From positions 1 through 64,000 of the forward strand of contig NZ_RHOO01000010.1 in assembly GCF_003946555.1 (NCBI RefSeq): DNA of 64,000 nt, in the 5' to 3' direction. This stretch comes from Companilactobacillus hulinensis (GTDB lineage Bacteria; Bacillota; Bacilli; Lactobacillales; Lactobacillaceae). The position numbers were made by a program, and so were the translations under genes. The notes beneath the pieces were generated by a model, which was not told where the DNA came from, searched no databases, and worked only from the letters and a program-made list of their open reading frames with translations. This document shows positions 24,431 through 33,712 of the stretch, in pieces; position 1 is the first letter of the stretch, and each line of letters starts with the position of its first letter.

Positions 24431-25924
24431 TTAATCTTCTGCGACTTCATCTTTTTCATCTTTAACTACTTTACTCGCAGACTCATTTTCCTTAGTTTTC
24501 TTACCAAGAAATGAGTGATTCATACCATAGGCAAAGTAGATCACCAAACCAATGGCGAACCAGATACCAGCGTATAACTTAGCTTCATAATCCAAGCCCC
24601 AGAATACGAACAGTGAGCCTAGGAAAGCAAGTGCTGGCATAACTGGATAAAATGGCATCTTGAATGCTGGGACTGGCAAGTCCTTACCTTCACGTCTACG
24701 CAAGGCATAGATTCCAAGTGAAACGAACATGAAGGCAATTAATGTCCCTGCTGAAATCAATTGAGCCAAGAATGCGAATGGACAAAGAGCTCCGATAACA
24801 ATACCGATAAATGTCAATGTGAACAGTGCATGATTAGGGAGATTCTTCTTGTTCAACTTACCTAACCAGCTTGGCAACATTCCGTCACGTCCGAATGAAT
24901 AGATCAAACGTGATCCGGCAAGCATCATACCAATCAATGCCGTAAACATACCAACAACGGCAACAGCTTGAATGGTACTAGCAACAACTGGGTGTCCTGC
25001 CTGGCGCAAAGCCCAACCAACAGGTTCGGCGTTATTAGCATAGTCAGAATATTTGAACATTCCAACGAGAACTAAGGCAACGGCAACGAACAAGACAACA
25101 GCAATGGCTAGTGATCCAAGAATACCACGAGGCATTGTCTTACCAGGATTCTTAGCCTCGGCAGAATTTGCAGCAATCGAATCAAACCCGATATAAGATA
25201 GGAAGATCATCGATACACCTGCATAAATCCCTTTCCAGCCACCAAAGGCTGTACCATCAGCATTGACATGATATTTGGGAATGAATGGGAAATAGTTTTG
25301 AATATGAATGGCTGTTAAACCAACAACAATAAATGCCAGAACGGCTAGAACTTTTAAAACAACTAGAACATTTTCAACTTTGGCGGCACCTGAAACACCA
25401 CGTGATAGCAACAAGGCAACAGCTGCCAGAACAATCACGGCAACAATATCAAGCACACCCCCGTTGACACCCATAGTGTTGGAAATGGCATTCGGGAACT
25501 TGATACCTAGTGGTAACAGCAATCCTCTAAAGTTGGCGGATAGCCCTGACGCGACAAAGGCAACAGCAATGAAATACTCAGCCAATAACGCCCAACCGGC
25601 TACCCAACCGAAGAACTCACCGAACATTACGTTGATCCACGAATACGCAGACCCCGCAAACGGCATGGTTGCGGCCATTTCTGCATATGCAAAAGCAACT
25701 AAACCAGCAACGATAGCAGCAACTAAGAATGAAATTGCCACCGCTGGACCGGCATGTTGTGCGGCCACAACTCCGGGTAATGTAAAGATTGACGTTGAAA
25801 CGATTGTTCCAACTCCTAAAGCCAAGAAGTCCTTAACAGTTAAAACACGGACTAGATGTGAATCCTTATCTTCATAAATACTCGGATCTTCCTTCAATGT
25901 TAATCGTTTAAAAAAACCACTCAT
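24431..25924 (-). CDS. APC-family amino acid permease (YfnA/CAT type)
   Basis: A 497-residue membrane protein with about 12 hydrophobic segments. The APC signature LGVGTIVSTSIFTLPGVVAA lies in the first span; the PFAGSAYSW motif and a long loop before YAGVSMIFLSYIGFDSIAAN are typical of cationic-amino-acid-transporter-like permeases. The C-terminus is charged and cytosolic. The ATG at 25924 has SD AGGAGG. It precedes nothing on its transcript but lies downstream of isoleucine 2-epimerase across repeats B2-B3, so branched-chain or D-amino acid transport is possible (inference). Confidence 0.88.
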   Translation of the reverse strand: MSGFFKRLTLKEDPSIYEDKDSHLVRVLTVKDFLALGVGTIVSTSIFTLPGVVAAQHAGPAVAISFLVAAIVAGLVAFAYAEMAATMPFAGSAYSWINVMFGEFFGWVAGWALLAEYFIAVAFVASGLSANFRGLLLPLGIKFPNAISNTMGVNGGVLDIVAVIVLAAVALLLSRGVSGAAKVENVLVVLKVLAVLAFIVVGLTAIHIQNYFPFIPKYHVNADGTAFGGWKGIYAGVSMIFLSYIGFDSIAANSAEAKNPGKTMPRGILGSLAIAVVLFVAVALVLVGMFKYSDYANNAEPVGWALRQAGHPVVASTIQAVAVVGMFTALIGMMLAGSRLIYSFGRDGMLPSWLGKLNKKNLPNHALFTLTFIGIVIGALCPFAFLAQLISAGTLIAFMFVSLGIYALRRREGKDLPVPAFKMPFYPVMPALAFLGSLFVFWGLDYEAKLYAGIWFAIGLVIYFAYGMNHSFLGKKTKENESASKVVKDEKDEVAED

Positions 25925-25951
25925 ATATTTTCCTCCTAAAACTTTCCTAAA

Positions 25952-26060
25952 TGAGTTGCACAAAACAACTTCTTCCGTCTACTACGCTTAATCAAGCGAC
26001 ACTCTGTGCCACTTGATTAACCTAGGTAGTACTCAGAAGTTCTCGTTTTGTTCCACTCTC
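25952..26060 (+). repeat. Family B structured repeat, copy B2 (type I variant)
   Basis: Core TCCGTCTACTACG ... CCTAGGTAGTACTCA. Flanking stem ACTTCT / AGAAGT and CTAC / GTAG replace TTAC / GTAA of other type I copies, i.e. both strands changed together. Followed directly by B3. Confidence 0.75.
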
Positions 26061-26066
26061 TTCATA

Positions 26067-26181
26067 AAACGAGCTACACAAGCCAGATTCCTGCGCCTGC
26101 TACGATTAGTGACTTCACCACTCCGTGGCAAATTCTCTAATCTAGGCAGTGCTCAGAATCTCTCGGCTTGTTTCGCTCTCT
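26067..26181 (+). repeat. Family B structured repeat, copy B3 (type II)
   Basis: Core CTGCGCCTGCTACG ... CTAGGCAGTGCTCA, flanking ATTC / GAAT. In tandem with B2 and ending six bases before the stop of the epimerase gene. Confidence 0.78.
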
Positions 26182-26186
26182 GTGGG

Positions 26187-27551
26187 TTACCATCCAATCT
26201 TTGTATCATCTGGCACTTCAACTTCATCATTTTCTGCAGCAATGAAAGCTGCTTCGAGAACGTCTAATACTTTGTCGAGTTGTTCTCTTGTAATTACCAA
26301 CGGTGGTTGGAATCTAAGAATATTATTCTTCAGAGTGATGATGACCACCCCGTGTTCAAAGGCGTAATAGATTACTTTGTTGGCAAAATCTGGATTAGGT
26401 GTTTTTGATGCTTTGTCGGTAACTAATTCGATTCCACCGTCGAGTCCATAAAATCTAACGTCGCCAATTTCTTCATATTTTTTCTGTAACTCAAGGAAAC
26501 GACCTTTAACATATTCCCCGTCTTCGACTGATTTTTCAAGTAATTTTTTCTCTTCCAATACATCTAATGTTGCAAGAGCTGCCGCACAACAGACTGGATT
26601 ACCTGAAGTTGTGAAGACGTGTGCTGGAGAATCAAGGCTCTCCATGACCTTCTTCTTACCAATTACCGCACTCAGAGGCATCCCTGAAGCAAGTGACTTT
26701 CCAACGGCCATCAAGTCGGGTTCGATGTCTTGGAATTGTTGAATGCTCCACATTTTACCAGTGCGTCCCATACCTTGATTAACTTCATCGACTGCGAACA
26801 GAATACCGTTGTCATGACAGAATTTGTACAACAACTGCATGAATTCTTCAGGTGCTTTACGAATTCCGCCATCTCCTTGAATTGGTTCGATCAATACACA
26901 AGCAACCTCATCTACTGGCAAGAATGTCTCAAAGGGCTTCTTGAATTCGTCAAAATATCTCAGCGAAACATCGTGCTCTGTTTCACCAGCAACTCGGCGA
27001 TACAAGTCTGGGTACGGAACATGAACGACATCAGGAAGCATTGGTCCCATTTTGCGAGTCATATTCAGACTGACTCCTGAAAGTGTCATGGAGCCATATG
27101 TAGAGCCATGGTACGAATCCATAAATGAAACAATATATGGACGACCAGTGTACGCACGTGAAAACTTAATAATCGCATCATTAGCATCAGAACCAGAATT
27201 ACCAAAGGTCACTTGTTTGGGCTCACCAGGAACTAATTTGGCAAGTCGTTCCGCCAATTGTTGTTCTGGTCGATGATGGAAATAGCCAGGAGTGTAATGG
27301 ACTAACTTGGTAGCTTGGTCTTGGATAGCTCGGACAACCTTTTCATTCGTATGTCCAACATTGATAGCCGAGGCACTAGCTAGAACATCAATATATTCAT
27401 TTCCGTCGACATCAACTAACGTTGCATCGTGTGCATGGTCAACCACCAAATCAAAGTAATCCATTCGTGATGCTTGTGCGTAATACTTATTCTCACGTTG
27501 AATCAGTTGATGATCTATCTCATGATCATGTTCTACCTTTTGTGTATCCAT
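26187..27551 (-). CDS. Isoleucine 2-epimerase (BCAA racemase)
   Basis: A 454-residue PLP-dependent fold-type I (class III aminotransferase) enzyme that interconverts L-isoleucine and D-allo-isoleucine and racemises other large hydrophobic amino acids. The sequence closely follows the characterised lactobacillus enzyme as I recall it (ENKYYAQASRMDYFDLVVDH, DVLASASAINVGHT, VDEVNQGMGRTG, and Lys in VGKSLASGMP binding PLP), down to the terminal KIGW. An ordinary GABA or ornithine aminotransferase is less likely. SD GGGGG precedes the ATG. D-amino acids made here may enter the wall or medium. Confidence 0.85.
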   Translation of the reverse strand: MDTQKVEHDHEIDHQLIQRENKYYAQASRMDYFDLVVDHAHDATLVDVDGNEYIDVLASASAINVGHTNEKVVRAIQDQATKLVHYTPGYFHHRPEQQLAERLAKLVPGEPKQVTFGNSGSDANDAIIKFSRAYTGRPYIVSFMDSYHGSTYGSMTLSGVSLNMTRKMGPMLPDVVHVPYPDLYRRVAGETEHDVSLRYFDEFKKPFETFLPVDEVACVLIEPIQGDGGIRKAPEEFMQLLYKFCHDNGILFAVDEVNQGMGRTGKMWSIQQFQDIEPDLMAVGKSLASGMPLSAVIGKKKVMESLDSPAHVFTTSGNPVCCAAALATLDVLEEKKLLEKSVEDGEYVKGRFLELQKKYEEIGDVRFYGLDGGIELVTDKASKTPNPDFANKVIYYAFEHGVVIITLKNNILRFQPPLVITREQLDKVLDVLEAAFIAAENDEVEVPDDTKIGW

Positions 27552-27668
27552 AATGACACCCCCAATTAATTCTTCATATGAAATATTGTAATTCTAATTG
27601 TTTTCTAATTTAGTTGCAAGAGTTTTTATTAATAAATACTTTTTTCACTTACACTTTGTATACAAAAA

Positions 27669-27698
27669 GGGCAAACCACGTTGGATTGTGATTTGCCC
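27669..27698 (-). terminator. Probable pox transcript terminator
   Basis: GGGCAAAtCAC / GTGgTTTGCCC stem followed by TTTTT on the minus strand. It lies beyond repeats A5 and A4, so both would be in the pox 3' untranslated RNA. Confidence 0.6.
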
Positions 27699-27733
27699 AT
27701 CATTAAAAATAAATTAATTTATGTTTATGGTTT

Positions 27734-27916
27734 CCGTCTCCAGTTACGAAAAGATTTATCTGCCATGAGGAACAATTAGAGCCAAAGAACGGTCTCTAAT
27801 TTCGACTTTAAGCTTTGAAAAACCACAAATCTTAAAGATCGTCCTATGCCCTAAGAACGGAAAATCACCGTACTAAGGGCATCACCATGGCTGATAAACT
27901 TTTCATAACTTCCGAC
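27734..27916 (+). repeat. Family A structured repeat, copy A4 (sense)
   Basis: Arms GTTACGAAAAGATTTATC and GATAAACTTTTCATAAC pair with few mismatches. Core CGGTCTCTAAtttCGACTTTA then AAAGATCGTCC. Forms a convergent pair with A5. Confidence 0.8.
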
Positions 27917-27999
27917 TAAACGTTTCTTTCTTATTAAACAAACTGTATTCTCATATAAACTTTTCAAGCAGATTACATAAGATACAGATTGAAAAAATC

Positions 28000-28035
28000 A
28001 GCACCACAGCTGGCACACCACTTCCAACCTACGAC
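28000..28035 (+). repeat. Remnant of a family A repeat
   Basis: CACTTCCAACCTACGAC matches the right end of copy A8 (CACTTCCAACCTCCGAC), without the rest of the element. It lies between A4 and A5. Confidence 0.45.
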
Positions 28036-28090
28036 TAATTGCTGCTTTGCTTTAATGGATACAACTAAACATCCACCAGGGGACACTTTA

Positions 28091-28267
28091 GCTGGAGGTT
28101 GCGAGAATTTTATCAGCCATGAAGGTGGTCTTAGAACGGTGAACTTCTGTTCTTAGACCACGGGACGATCTTTGAGACTTGCAAAGCAAGGCTTAAAGTC
28201 GAGCTTTGAGACCGCCTTTCGGCTCAAAGCGTTCCCCATGGCAGATGAAATTCTCACAACCGGAAGC
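28091..28267 (-). repeat. Family A structured repeat, copy A5 (antisense)
   Basis: Arms GAGAATTTTATCAGCCATG / CATGGCAGATGAAATTCTC pair with one or two mismatches. Core in reverse orientation: AAAGTCGAGCTTTGAGACCG ... GGCTCAAAGCGTTCCCC. Ends 14 bases from the pox stop. Confidence 0.8.
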
Positions 28268-28280
28268 GGAAAAAATCATC

Positions 28281-30008
28281 CTACAAAAACGAACGCAAGA
28301 TTTCTTTCATTGGTGGCAATTCCGGAATAGACTTCTTATCAATCACATGACCAAAACCAAACTTAGCATAACCCTTGGCCTCATCAATCACGATTTTACC
28401 AGGAAGTGGTGCTTCATCAGTAACAGCAGCATTGATCAAAACAGGACGATCAGCATTATGATACTTTTTGAGTGCAGCTTCATATTCTTCATTAGATGTT
28501 ACAGTGATTCCGATTCCTCCACAGGCTTCCGCAAACTTAGCGAAATCAATGTCAGGAAGACTGATCCCATAATTTTGTTGCCCAGCTGATTGTTGTTCAT
28601 ATTCAATGAAGGCCAATAATTTGTTATTCAAAACTGTGATGACCATTGGCAAGTGATACCTGACTGCAGTCGCAAAATCCTGCATGACCATGCTGAAGGC
28701 GCCATCACCAGCAACTGCATAAACTGGACGTTCTGGCATAACCATCTTAGATGCAATTGCTCCAGGCAACGCACATCCCATCGTACCTAACCAAGCAGAG
28801 ATAGTATATTTTTGAGTACTCTTGGCATCAATGAATCGAGCACCGAAGGCAGTCGAAGTACCAACATCAATTGAAAAGACGGCGTTAGCTTCAGCTTGCT
28901 TAGACAAAGTACGGAACATTTTTGATGGTAATACTCCATCATGCTTCTTGTTAATGACATCTTCCATCCATGAGCGCCATTGTGACATGTGATTAATGGC
29001 TGTGTCCAAGAATGCACGGGATTCTACTTCATCACCCAGATCGATCATTCGTTGCAGAACTTCTTTGGTCTCACCTTGAATGGCAACATTGACACGATGA
29101 CGTTTACCCAATTTATCGCCATTGATATCAACTTGAATGGCATCAATTTTGTGATTCAAGTACGGTGCATATGGATAATCAGTGCCAAGCATTATCAACA
29201 AGTCAGCCTTTTGCATCATTTCAAAAGCAGGCTTCGTTCCTAACTTACCCAGTTGACCCAGATTATAAGGATGATCATCATCGACCATCCCTTTGGCAGG
29301 CATAGTCTGAATAATAGGAAGCTTAAATTTTTCGATGAACTCTCTAGTCTCTTTTTTGGCATTTCTAATGCCGGTACCAGCTAAGACAATTGGATTAGAA
29401 TGTATCTCCATTAAATGCAATGCTTTCTTGATCTCATCATCATCGACTTGATAATCTTCAATTTTGAAATTGTCCACATTGGCAGTGAAATTGTCCTGAA
29501 TCATGTGGTCTGGAATATCATCAGGAATTGTCAACACAGCGACCCCTTGTTTGGAATAAGCTGTTCGAATGGCTTCGTCGACTATTCGAGGCAATGATTG
29601 CGGATCCATGATCAACTTGTTGTAGACAGCTACGTCATCAAATAAAACATGCGTATCAACTTCTTGGAAGAAGTCAGTATTCAACATCTTGGACTGAACT
29701 TGCCCCAAAATTGCTAGAACTGGTGCATGGTCCATCTTGGCATCATAAAGTCCATTGAGCAGATGAATCGCTCCAGGTCCACCGATTGAGAGACAAACTC
29801 CAATTTTACCTGTTAGTTTGGCTTGTGCAGCGGCTGACAATGCAGCTACTTCTTCATGCAATACATGTGTGAACTTGATTCTATCTTGAGCACGATACAT
29901 GGCGTCGATCGTGGTATCAACTGAATCCCCGGGCAATCCGAAAATATTGTTGATTCCCCACTGCGACATAATATCAATCATTTTATCTGATGCACGTACT
30001 TTCATCAT
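28281..30008 (-). CDS. pox: Pyruvate oxidase
   Basis: A 575-residue ThDP- and FAD-dependent enzyme: pyruvate + phosphate + O2 gives acetyl phosphate + CO2 + H2O2. The N-terminal Pyr domain contains WGINNIFGLPGDSVD and the catalytic Glu in LHEEVAALSAAA; the central domain binds FAD; the C-terminal PP domain has GDGAFSMVMQDFATA ... NN, the ThDP-binding motif. Length is normal. SD AGGGGG. It supplies acetyl phosphate and peroxide under aerobic growth. Monocistronic. Confidence 0.93.
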   Translation of the reverse strand: MMKVRASDKMIDIMSQWGINNIFGLPGDSVDTTIDAMYRAQDRIKFTHVLHEEVAALSAAAQAKLTGKIGVCLSIGGPGAIHLLNGLYDAKMDHAPVLAILGQVQSKMLNTDFFQEVDTHVLFDDVAVYNKLIMDPQSLPRIVDEAIRTAYSKQGVAVLTIPDDIPDHMIQDNFTANVDNFKIEDYQVDDDEIKKALHLMEIHSNPIVLAGTGIRNAKKETREFIEKFKLPIIQTMPAKGMVDDDHPYNLGQLGKLGTKPAFEMMQKADLLIMLGTDYPYAPYLNHKIDAIQVDINGDKLGKRHRVNVAIQGETKEVLQRMIDLGDEVESRAFLDTAINHMSQWRSWMEDVINKKHDGVLPSKMFRTLSKQAEANAVFSIDVGTSTAFGARFIDAKSTQKYTISAWLGTMGCALPGAIASKMVMPERPVYAVAGDGAFSMVMQDFATAVRYHLPMVITVLNNKLLAFIEYEQQSAGQQNYGISLPDIDFAKFAEACGGIGITVTSNEEYEAALKKYHNADRPVLINAAVTDEAPLPGKIVIDEAKGYAKFGFGHVIDKKSIPELPPMKEILRSFL

Positions 30009-30221
30009 TGGTACCCCCTAAGTTTCATATCTATATATCGAATACAATACCACTTTAATTTCACAATCAAAAATAATTGCTCATTGTCGATTAAATCAAG
30101 ATTCATATAAAAATATTTATTTATTTGTGAAAATTCTATCTAAGACTAATCATTTTTTTATTACATTTTTTTGGTATCATAGGTCTATACACATTTAGAC
30201 ATATTTAGGGGAAGTGAAAAA

Positions 30222-30743
30222 ATGGTCAGACAGTTCCAACTTTATCGTTGGCTGCGTTTTATTTTCTTATTAACAACCGGTATTTTGATCGTCATTGAAC
30301 CGACTAAGAGTCTCAACGCCATCATCTACCTAGTTTCAGGTTACATTGCCATTTACGGAATCCTTTCATTGATAGATGGCATGAGTATCAAACGTATGAC
30401 CGGCGAAACCAACATTGCAATTGGTTTGGGATTTGGAGCTTTGTTGGTGGCTGTGCTGGTACTATTTGTCGCCAAGATATTGATCCAGCTGGTTCCACCA
30501 GTTCTGGGTATCATTCTCTTGGTTAACGGCATCAACCAATTCCGTGATTCGCACGAGACAAAAAAACAAGTCAATATAACTCCTTGGCTTGATTATTTTT
30601 ATTCGGCGCTACTGATAGCAGCCGGTGTTATGTTTATTCTACAACCACCCAAAACTATCATCTTTATCTACCAACTATTCGGCATCAGTTTGATAATTCT
30701 AGCGTTCTTCGAAATCATTAATTCCAGATTGTATCGAAATTAA
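30222..30743 (+). CDS. HdeD/DUF308 family membrane protein
   Basis: A 173-residue protein with six hydrophobic segments and the HdeD-type layout. HdeD in E. coli is an acid-resistance membrane protein; the biochemical role is unknown. SD GGGGAAGTG. The stop overlaps by four bases with the convergent thioesterase gene, and menB lies beyond that on the same strand, so read-through could link this gene to menB. Confidence 0.82.
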   Translation: MVRQFQLYRWLRFIFLLTTGILIVIEPTKSLNAIIYLVSGYIAIYGILSLIDGMSIKRMTGETNIAIGLGFGALLVAVLVLFVAKILIQLVPPVLGIILLVNGINQFRDSHETKKQVNITPWLDYFYSALLIAAGVMFILQPPKTIIFIYQLFGISLIILAFFEIINSRLYRN

Positions 30744-31114
30744 TGTAATTTAACTTTTTTCAACGTGACGGTACTCATACTATTGTTGATAGAACTGCCT
30801 TCTGGATGAGTGATGACCTGCCAAACTTGGATATTATATCCAATCTTTATCGGCATAGCCTCAGCATTAATAACACCATCCTTGACGGTATTCAAATGAT
30901 GCGTCGAAATGTCTACTCCGACAGCTACTTCATCAGGTTCAGATATGTTAAGATTAGCACCGATACTGGCAGCTGTCTCAGCGAGCACGGCATTGATTCC
31001 ACCATGCATTATCTTGTATGGCTGCAAATGTTTATCTTCAACTTTCATCTTCAAAGTTACACGATTCTTGTTTTGTTCAACTGTCTCTATTCCTAAATTT
31101 TCTAATAAATTCAT
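30740..31114 (-). CDS. menI: Hotdog-fold thioesterase, probable DHNA-CoA hydrolase
   Basis: A 124-residue PaaI/YbgC-type hotdog protein with the motif [20 protein letters not shown], where HGG and the Glu form the active site. Next to menB and menE, the likely reaction is 1,4-dihydroxy-2-naphthoyl-CoA hydrolysis in menaquinone synthesis. SD GAGGTG, interleaved with the divergent menB SD in a 24-base gap. It lies antisense between a DUF308 gene and menB. Substrate is inferred from context. Confidence 0.75.
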   Translation of the reverse strand: MNLLENLGIETVEQNKNRVTLKMKVEDKHLQPYKIMHGGINAVLAETAASIGANLNISEPDEVAVGVDISTHHLNTVKDGVINAEAMPIKIGYNIQVWQVITHPEGSSINNSMSTVTLKKVKLH

Positions 31115-31138
31115 TATTTACACCTCGGAGGTTATTTT

Positions 31139-31954
31139 ATGAGTGCATGGGAAAACATTAAAGATTATCAAGATATTATTTTTGAACGTATGGGCAAAAT
31201 TGCCAAGATAACGATCAATCGTCCTGAAAAGCGTAATGCCTTTACACCTGTCACTGTACAGGAAATGATTGACGCTTTCAATATTTGCCGTGATGATGCA
31301 TCGATCGGTGCCATTATTCTGACTGGACAAGGCGACCTTGCCTTCTGTTCTGGTGGTGACCAGAGTGTTCGTGGCAATGGTGGATATGTCGGACCTGACC
31401 ACATTGCTAGACTGAATGTCTTGGATCTACAACACTTGATTCGTATCATCCCTAAGCCAGTTATCGCCATGGTTCGCGGCTGGTCTGTCGGTGGTGGTAA
31501 TATTCTACAACTAGTCTGTGATTTGACTATTGCCGCAGATAACGCCAAGTTCATGCAAACTGGACCTAAAGTGGGAAGTTTCGATGCTGGATATGGTTCA
31601 GCTTACTTAGCTAGAGTAATTGGACATAAGCGTGCCAAAGAAGTTTGGTTCTTATGCAAACCATACACCGCTGAAGAAGCCTTCCAAATGGGCTGGATCA
31701 ACAAAGTTGTACCATTAGCTGATGTTGAAAAAGAAACTATTGAATGGTGCAATGAAATTTTGAAGAAGTCCCCTACTGCCATTAGATTCATCAAGGCAGC
31801 TATGAATGCTGATACAGACGGAGTTGCTGGATTGCAACAACTAGCAGGAGATTCAACCATGCTCTATTACACAACTGATGAAGGTAAAGAAGGCCGTGAC
31901 GCATTCTTGGAGAAACGCGACCCTGATTTTGATAAGTTTCCGAAATTTCCATAA
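31139..31954 (+). CDS. menB: 1,4-dihydroxy-2-naphthoyl-CoA synthase
   Basis: A 271-residue crotonase-fold enzyme that cyclises o-succinylbenzoyl-CoA in menaquinone synthesis. [28 protein letters not shown] and [18 protein letters not shown] are diagnostic for MenB, as is the C-terminal [17 protein letters not shown]...[21 protein letters not shown]. menE follows across repeats B4-B5. Other men genes are not in the window. Confidence 0.93.
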   Translation: MSAWENIKDYQDIIFERMGKIAKITINRPEKRNAFTPVTVQEMIDAFNICRDDASIGAIILTGQGDLAFCSGGDQSVRGNGGYVGPDHIARLNVLDLQHLIRIIPKPVIAMVRGWSVGGGNILQLVCDLTIAADNAKFMQTGPKVGSFDAGYGSAYLARVIGHKRAKEVWFLCKPYTAEEAFQMGWINKVVPLADVEKETIEWCNEILKKSPTAIRFIKAAMNADTDGVAGLQQLAGDSTMLYYTTDEGKEGRDAFLEKRDPDFDKFPKFP

Positions 31955-31958
31955 GATC

Positions 31959-32076
31959 AGAGCGTGTCAAAGGACGGGAACACCTGAGCATTACCTAGAT
32001 TAAGGACAGTGCCGACGTAGTCGGTGCAGTTCTTAATCGTAGTAAGCGCAGGGTGTTGTCCTTTGTAAACGCGTTT
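31959..32076 (-). repeat. Family B structured repeat, copy B4 (type I)
   Basis: Reverse orientation: core reads TGAGCATTACCTAG ... CGTAGTAAGCGCAGGG, with ACACC / GGTGT flanks and an inner hairpin GCCGAC / GTCGGT. Head-to-head with B5. Confidence 0.75.
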
Positions 32077-32079
32077 TCG

Positions 32080-32196
32080 AAACGAGTTGCGAAGACCAGA
32101 TTCCTGCGCCTGCTACGGATAGTAAATGCACCGACTTCGTCGGCACCTTCACTATCCTAGGCAGTGCTCAGAATCTCCCGGTCTTCTCCACTCTCT
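32080..32196 (+). repeat. Family B structured repeat, copy B5 (type II)
   Basis: Core CTGCGCCTGCTACGGATAG ... CTATCCTAGGCAGTGCTCAG, inner hairpin CCGACTTCGTCGG, outer stem GAAGACC / GGTCTTC. Ends 26 bases before menE, so it would lie in the menE leader. Confidence 0.78.
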
Positions 32197-32221
32197 AACA
32201 AAATAAAAAGGAGCAACTATC

Positions 32222-33676
32222 GTGGAAAACTGGCTAACTAAACGTGCAAAACTTAATCCCAATAAAATAGCTTTGATCATTGAACATTCAGACTTTACCT
32301 TTGGCGAACTAAATTCCACTGTTCAGCTCTGTGCCAGCAAGTTGCATACTAAATTACATCAAGGACAGCGTGCTGCACTTTTCATCAGCAACAGCTTCAA
32401 TGGTTACATTCTCATTTTGGCCCTCCAACAAATTGGGGTTGAGATGGTCTTCTTAAACTCACGATTATCACATGAAGAATTGAAGTTTCAAATCGAAGAT
32501 TCTCAAGCCAAGTTATGTATCATCGACGATTCCAGCAACCATGAACAACTTGATAAAATTGACACCAACAAGATGTTCTTATCCGATATTTTGAGTTTAA
32601 AGGCAGACCCAGATTACCAACCAATCGCTGAATTCGATAACAATACTGTAACTTCCATAATGTACACCTCCGGAACATCTGGACGTCCAAAAGGTGTTCT
32701 ACAAACCTTCGGCAATCACTTCTATTCTGCCATTGGTACTTCTCTTAATCTCGGCATCAACGACCGTGACTCTTGGGTTTTAACAGTTCCTCTATTCCAC
32801 ATCTCAGGATTCTCAATCATGATGCGCTCACTGATCTATGGAATTCCAGTCTATCTGGTTACCAATTTCAAGGAAGACTATATCAACAAAATTCTAATCA
32901 ATGAACGTGCAACAATTATTTCACTAGTTCCAACAATGTTAAAACGATTATTAAACAAATTACCAGCGGGCATTCACTACAACAAACATTTCAAAGGTGT
33001 CATGCTCGGCGGCGGACCAATTGACAATTGGACACTACTTCGATGCGATGTTTTGAAAATTCCAGTCATTCAATCATACGGAATGACTGAAACAGCCTCA
33101 AATGTGGTCGCCTTAAACTTCCGTGACGCTGACAAAAAAGTTGGTTCCGCTGGACAACCACTCTTCCCTGTTCAAGTTAGAATTACCAATATTAATCGCG
33201 AAGGAATCGGTGACATCGAGATCAAGGCGCCAAACGTTGCTAAAGGATATTTGAACAAACAAGAACTTTTTGATAAAAAAATAACACCAGACGGATTCTA
33301 CCAGACTGGTGATATCGGCTATCTAGATAACGAAAGTTATTTGTACGTTAAAGGTAGAAAAGATGACATGATTATTTCCGGTGGCGAAAATATTTATCCT
33401 GAAGAAGTTGAGAATATCTATAGCAAAATTAAAGGTATCGAAAATATCTTCGTGGTGGGAATCAAAAATGACGAATGGGGCGAAGTTCCCGTTGCTTATA
33501 TCATGTTGGATTCTGATGCTGATCTGATTGGCGAGGATTTGATTGGCTTTGGAAGGGAAAAAATGGCCCACTACAAAGTTCCTAAGGAATTCCGATTAGT
33601 TACAGATGTTCCCCGAACTGCCAGCGGGAAAGTTGTCCGTCGTAAACTGGATGAAGTTAATTATACGGTAATTTAA
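32222..33676 (+). CDS. menE: 2-succinylbenzoate--CoA ligase
   Basis: A 484-residue ANL-superfamily adenylating enzyme that activates o-succinylbenzoate to its CoA ester for MenB. AMP-binding motif YTSGTSGRPKGVLQTFGNH, then SYGMTETAS, and the hinge/C-terminal motif YVKGRKDDMIISGGENIYP and PRTASGKVVRR. GTG start with SD AAGGAG. Terminator at 33686-33710. Confidence 0.92.
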   Translation: MENWLTKRAKLNPNKIALIIEHSDFTFGELNSTVQLCASKLHTKLHQGQRAALFISNSFNGYILILALQQIGVEMVFLNSRLSHEELKFQIEDSQAKLCIIDDSSNHEQLDKIDTNKMFLSDILSLKADPDYQPIAEFDNNTVTSIMYTSGTSGRPKGVLQTFGNHFYSAIGTSLNLGINDRDSWVLTVPLFHISGFSIMMRSLIYGIPVYLVTNFKEDYINKILINERATIISLVPTMLKRLLNKLPAGIHYNKHFKGVMLGGGPIDNWTLLRCDVLKIPVIQSYGMTETASNVVALNFRDADKKVGSAGQPLFPVQVRITNINREGIGDIEIKAPNVAKGYLNKQELFDKKITPDGFYQTGDIGYLDNESYLYVKGRKDDMIISGGENIYPEEVENIYSKIKGIENIFVVGIKNDEWGEVPVAYIMLDSDADLIGEDLIGFGREKMAHYKVPKEFRLVTDVPRTASGKVVRRKLDEVNYTVI

Positions 33677-33685
33677 TTACAAAAA

Positions 33686-33710
33686 AAATGAGACCCCAGA
33701 GGTCTCATTT
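33686..33710. terminator. Bidirectional terminator between menE and GNAT gene
   Basis: AAATGAGACC / GGTCTCATTT with A-run before and T-run after. It serves both convergent genes. Confidence 0.85.
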
Positions 33711-33712
33711 TT

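Noticed and set aside
25308-25877. 189-residue plus-strand frame
   Set aside because: Antisense to the amino acid permease; low-complexity Ala/Thr composition mirrors its membrane codons.
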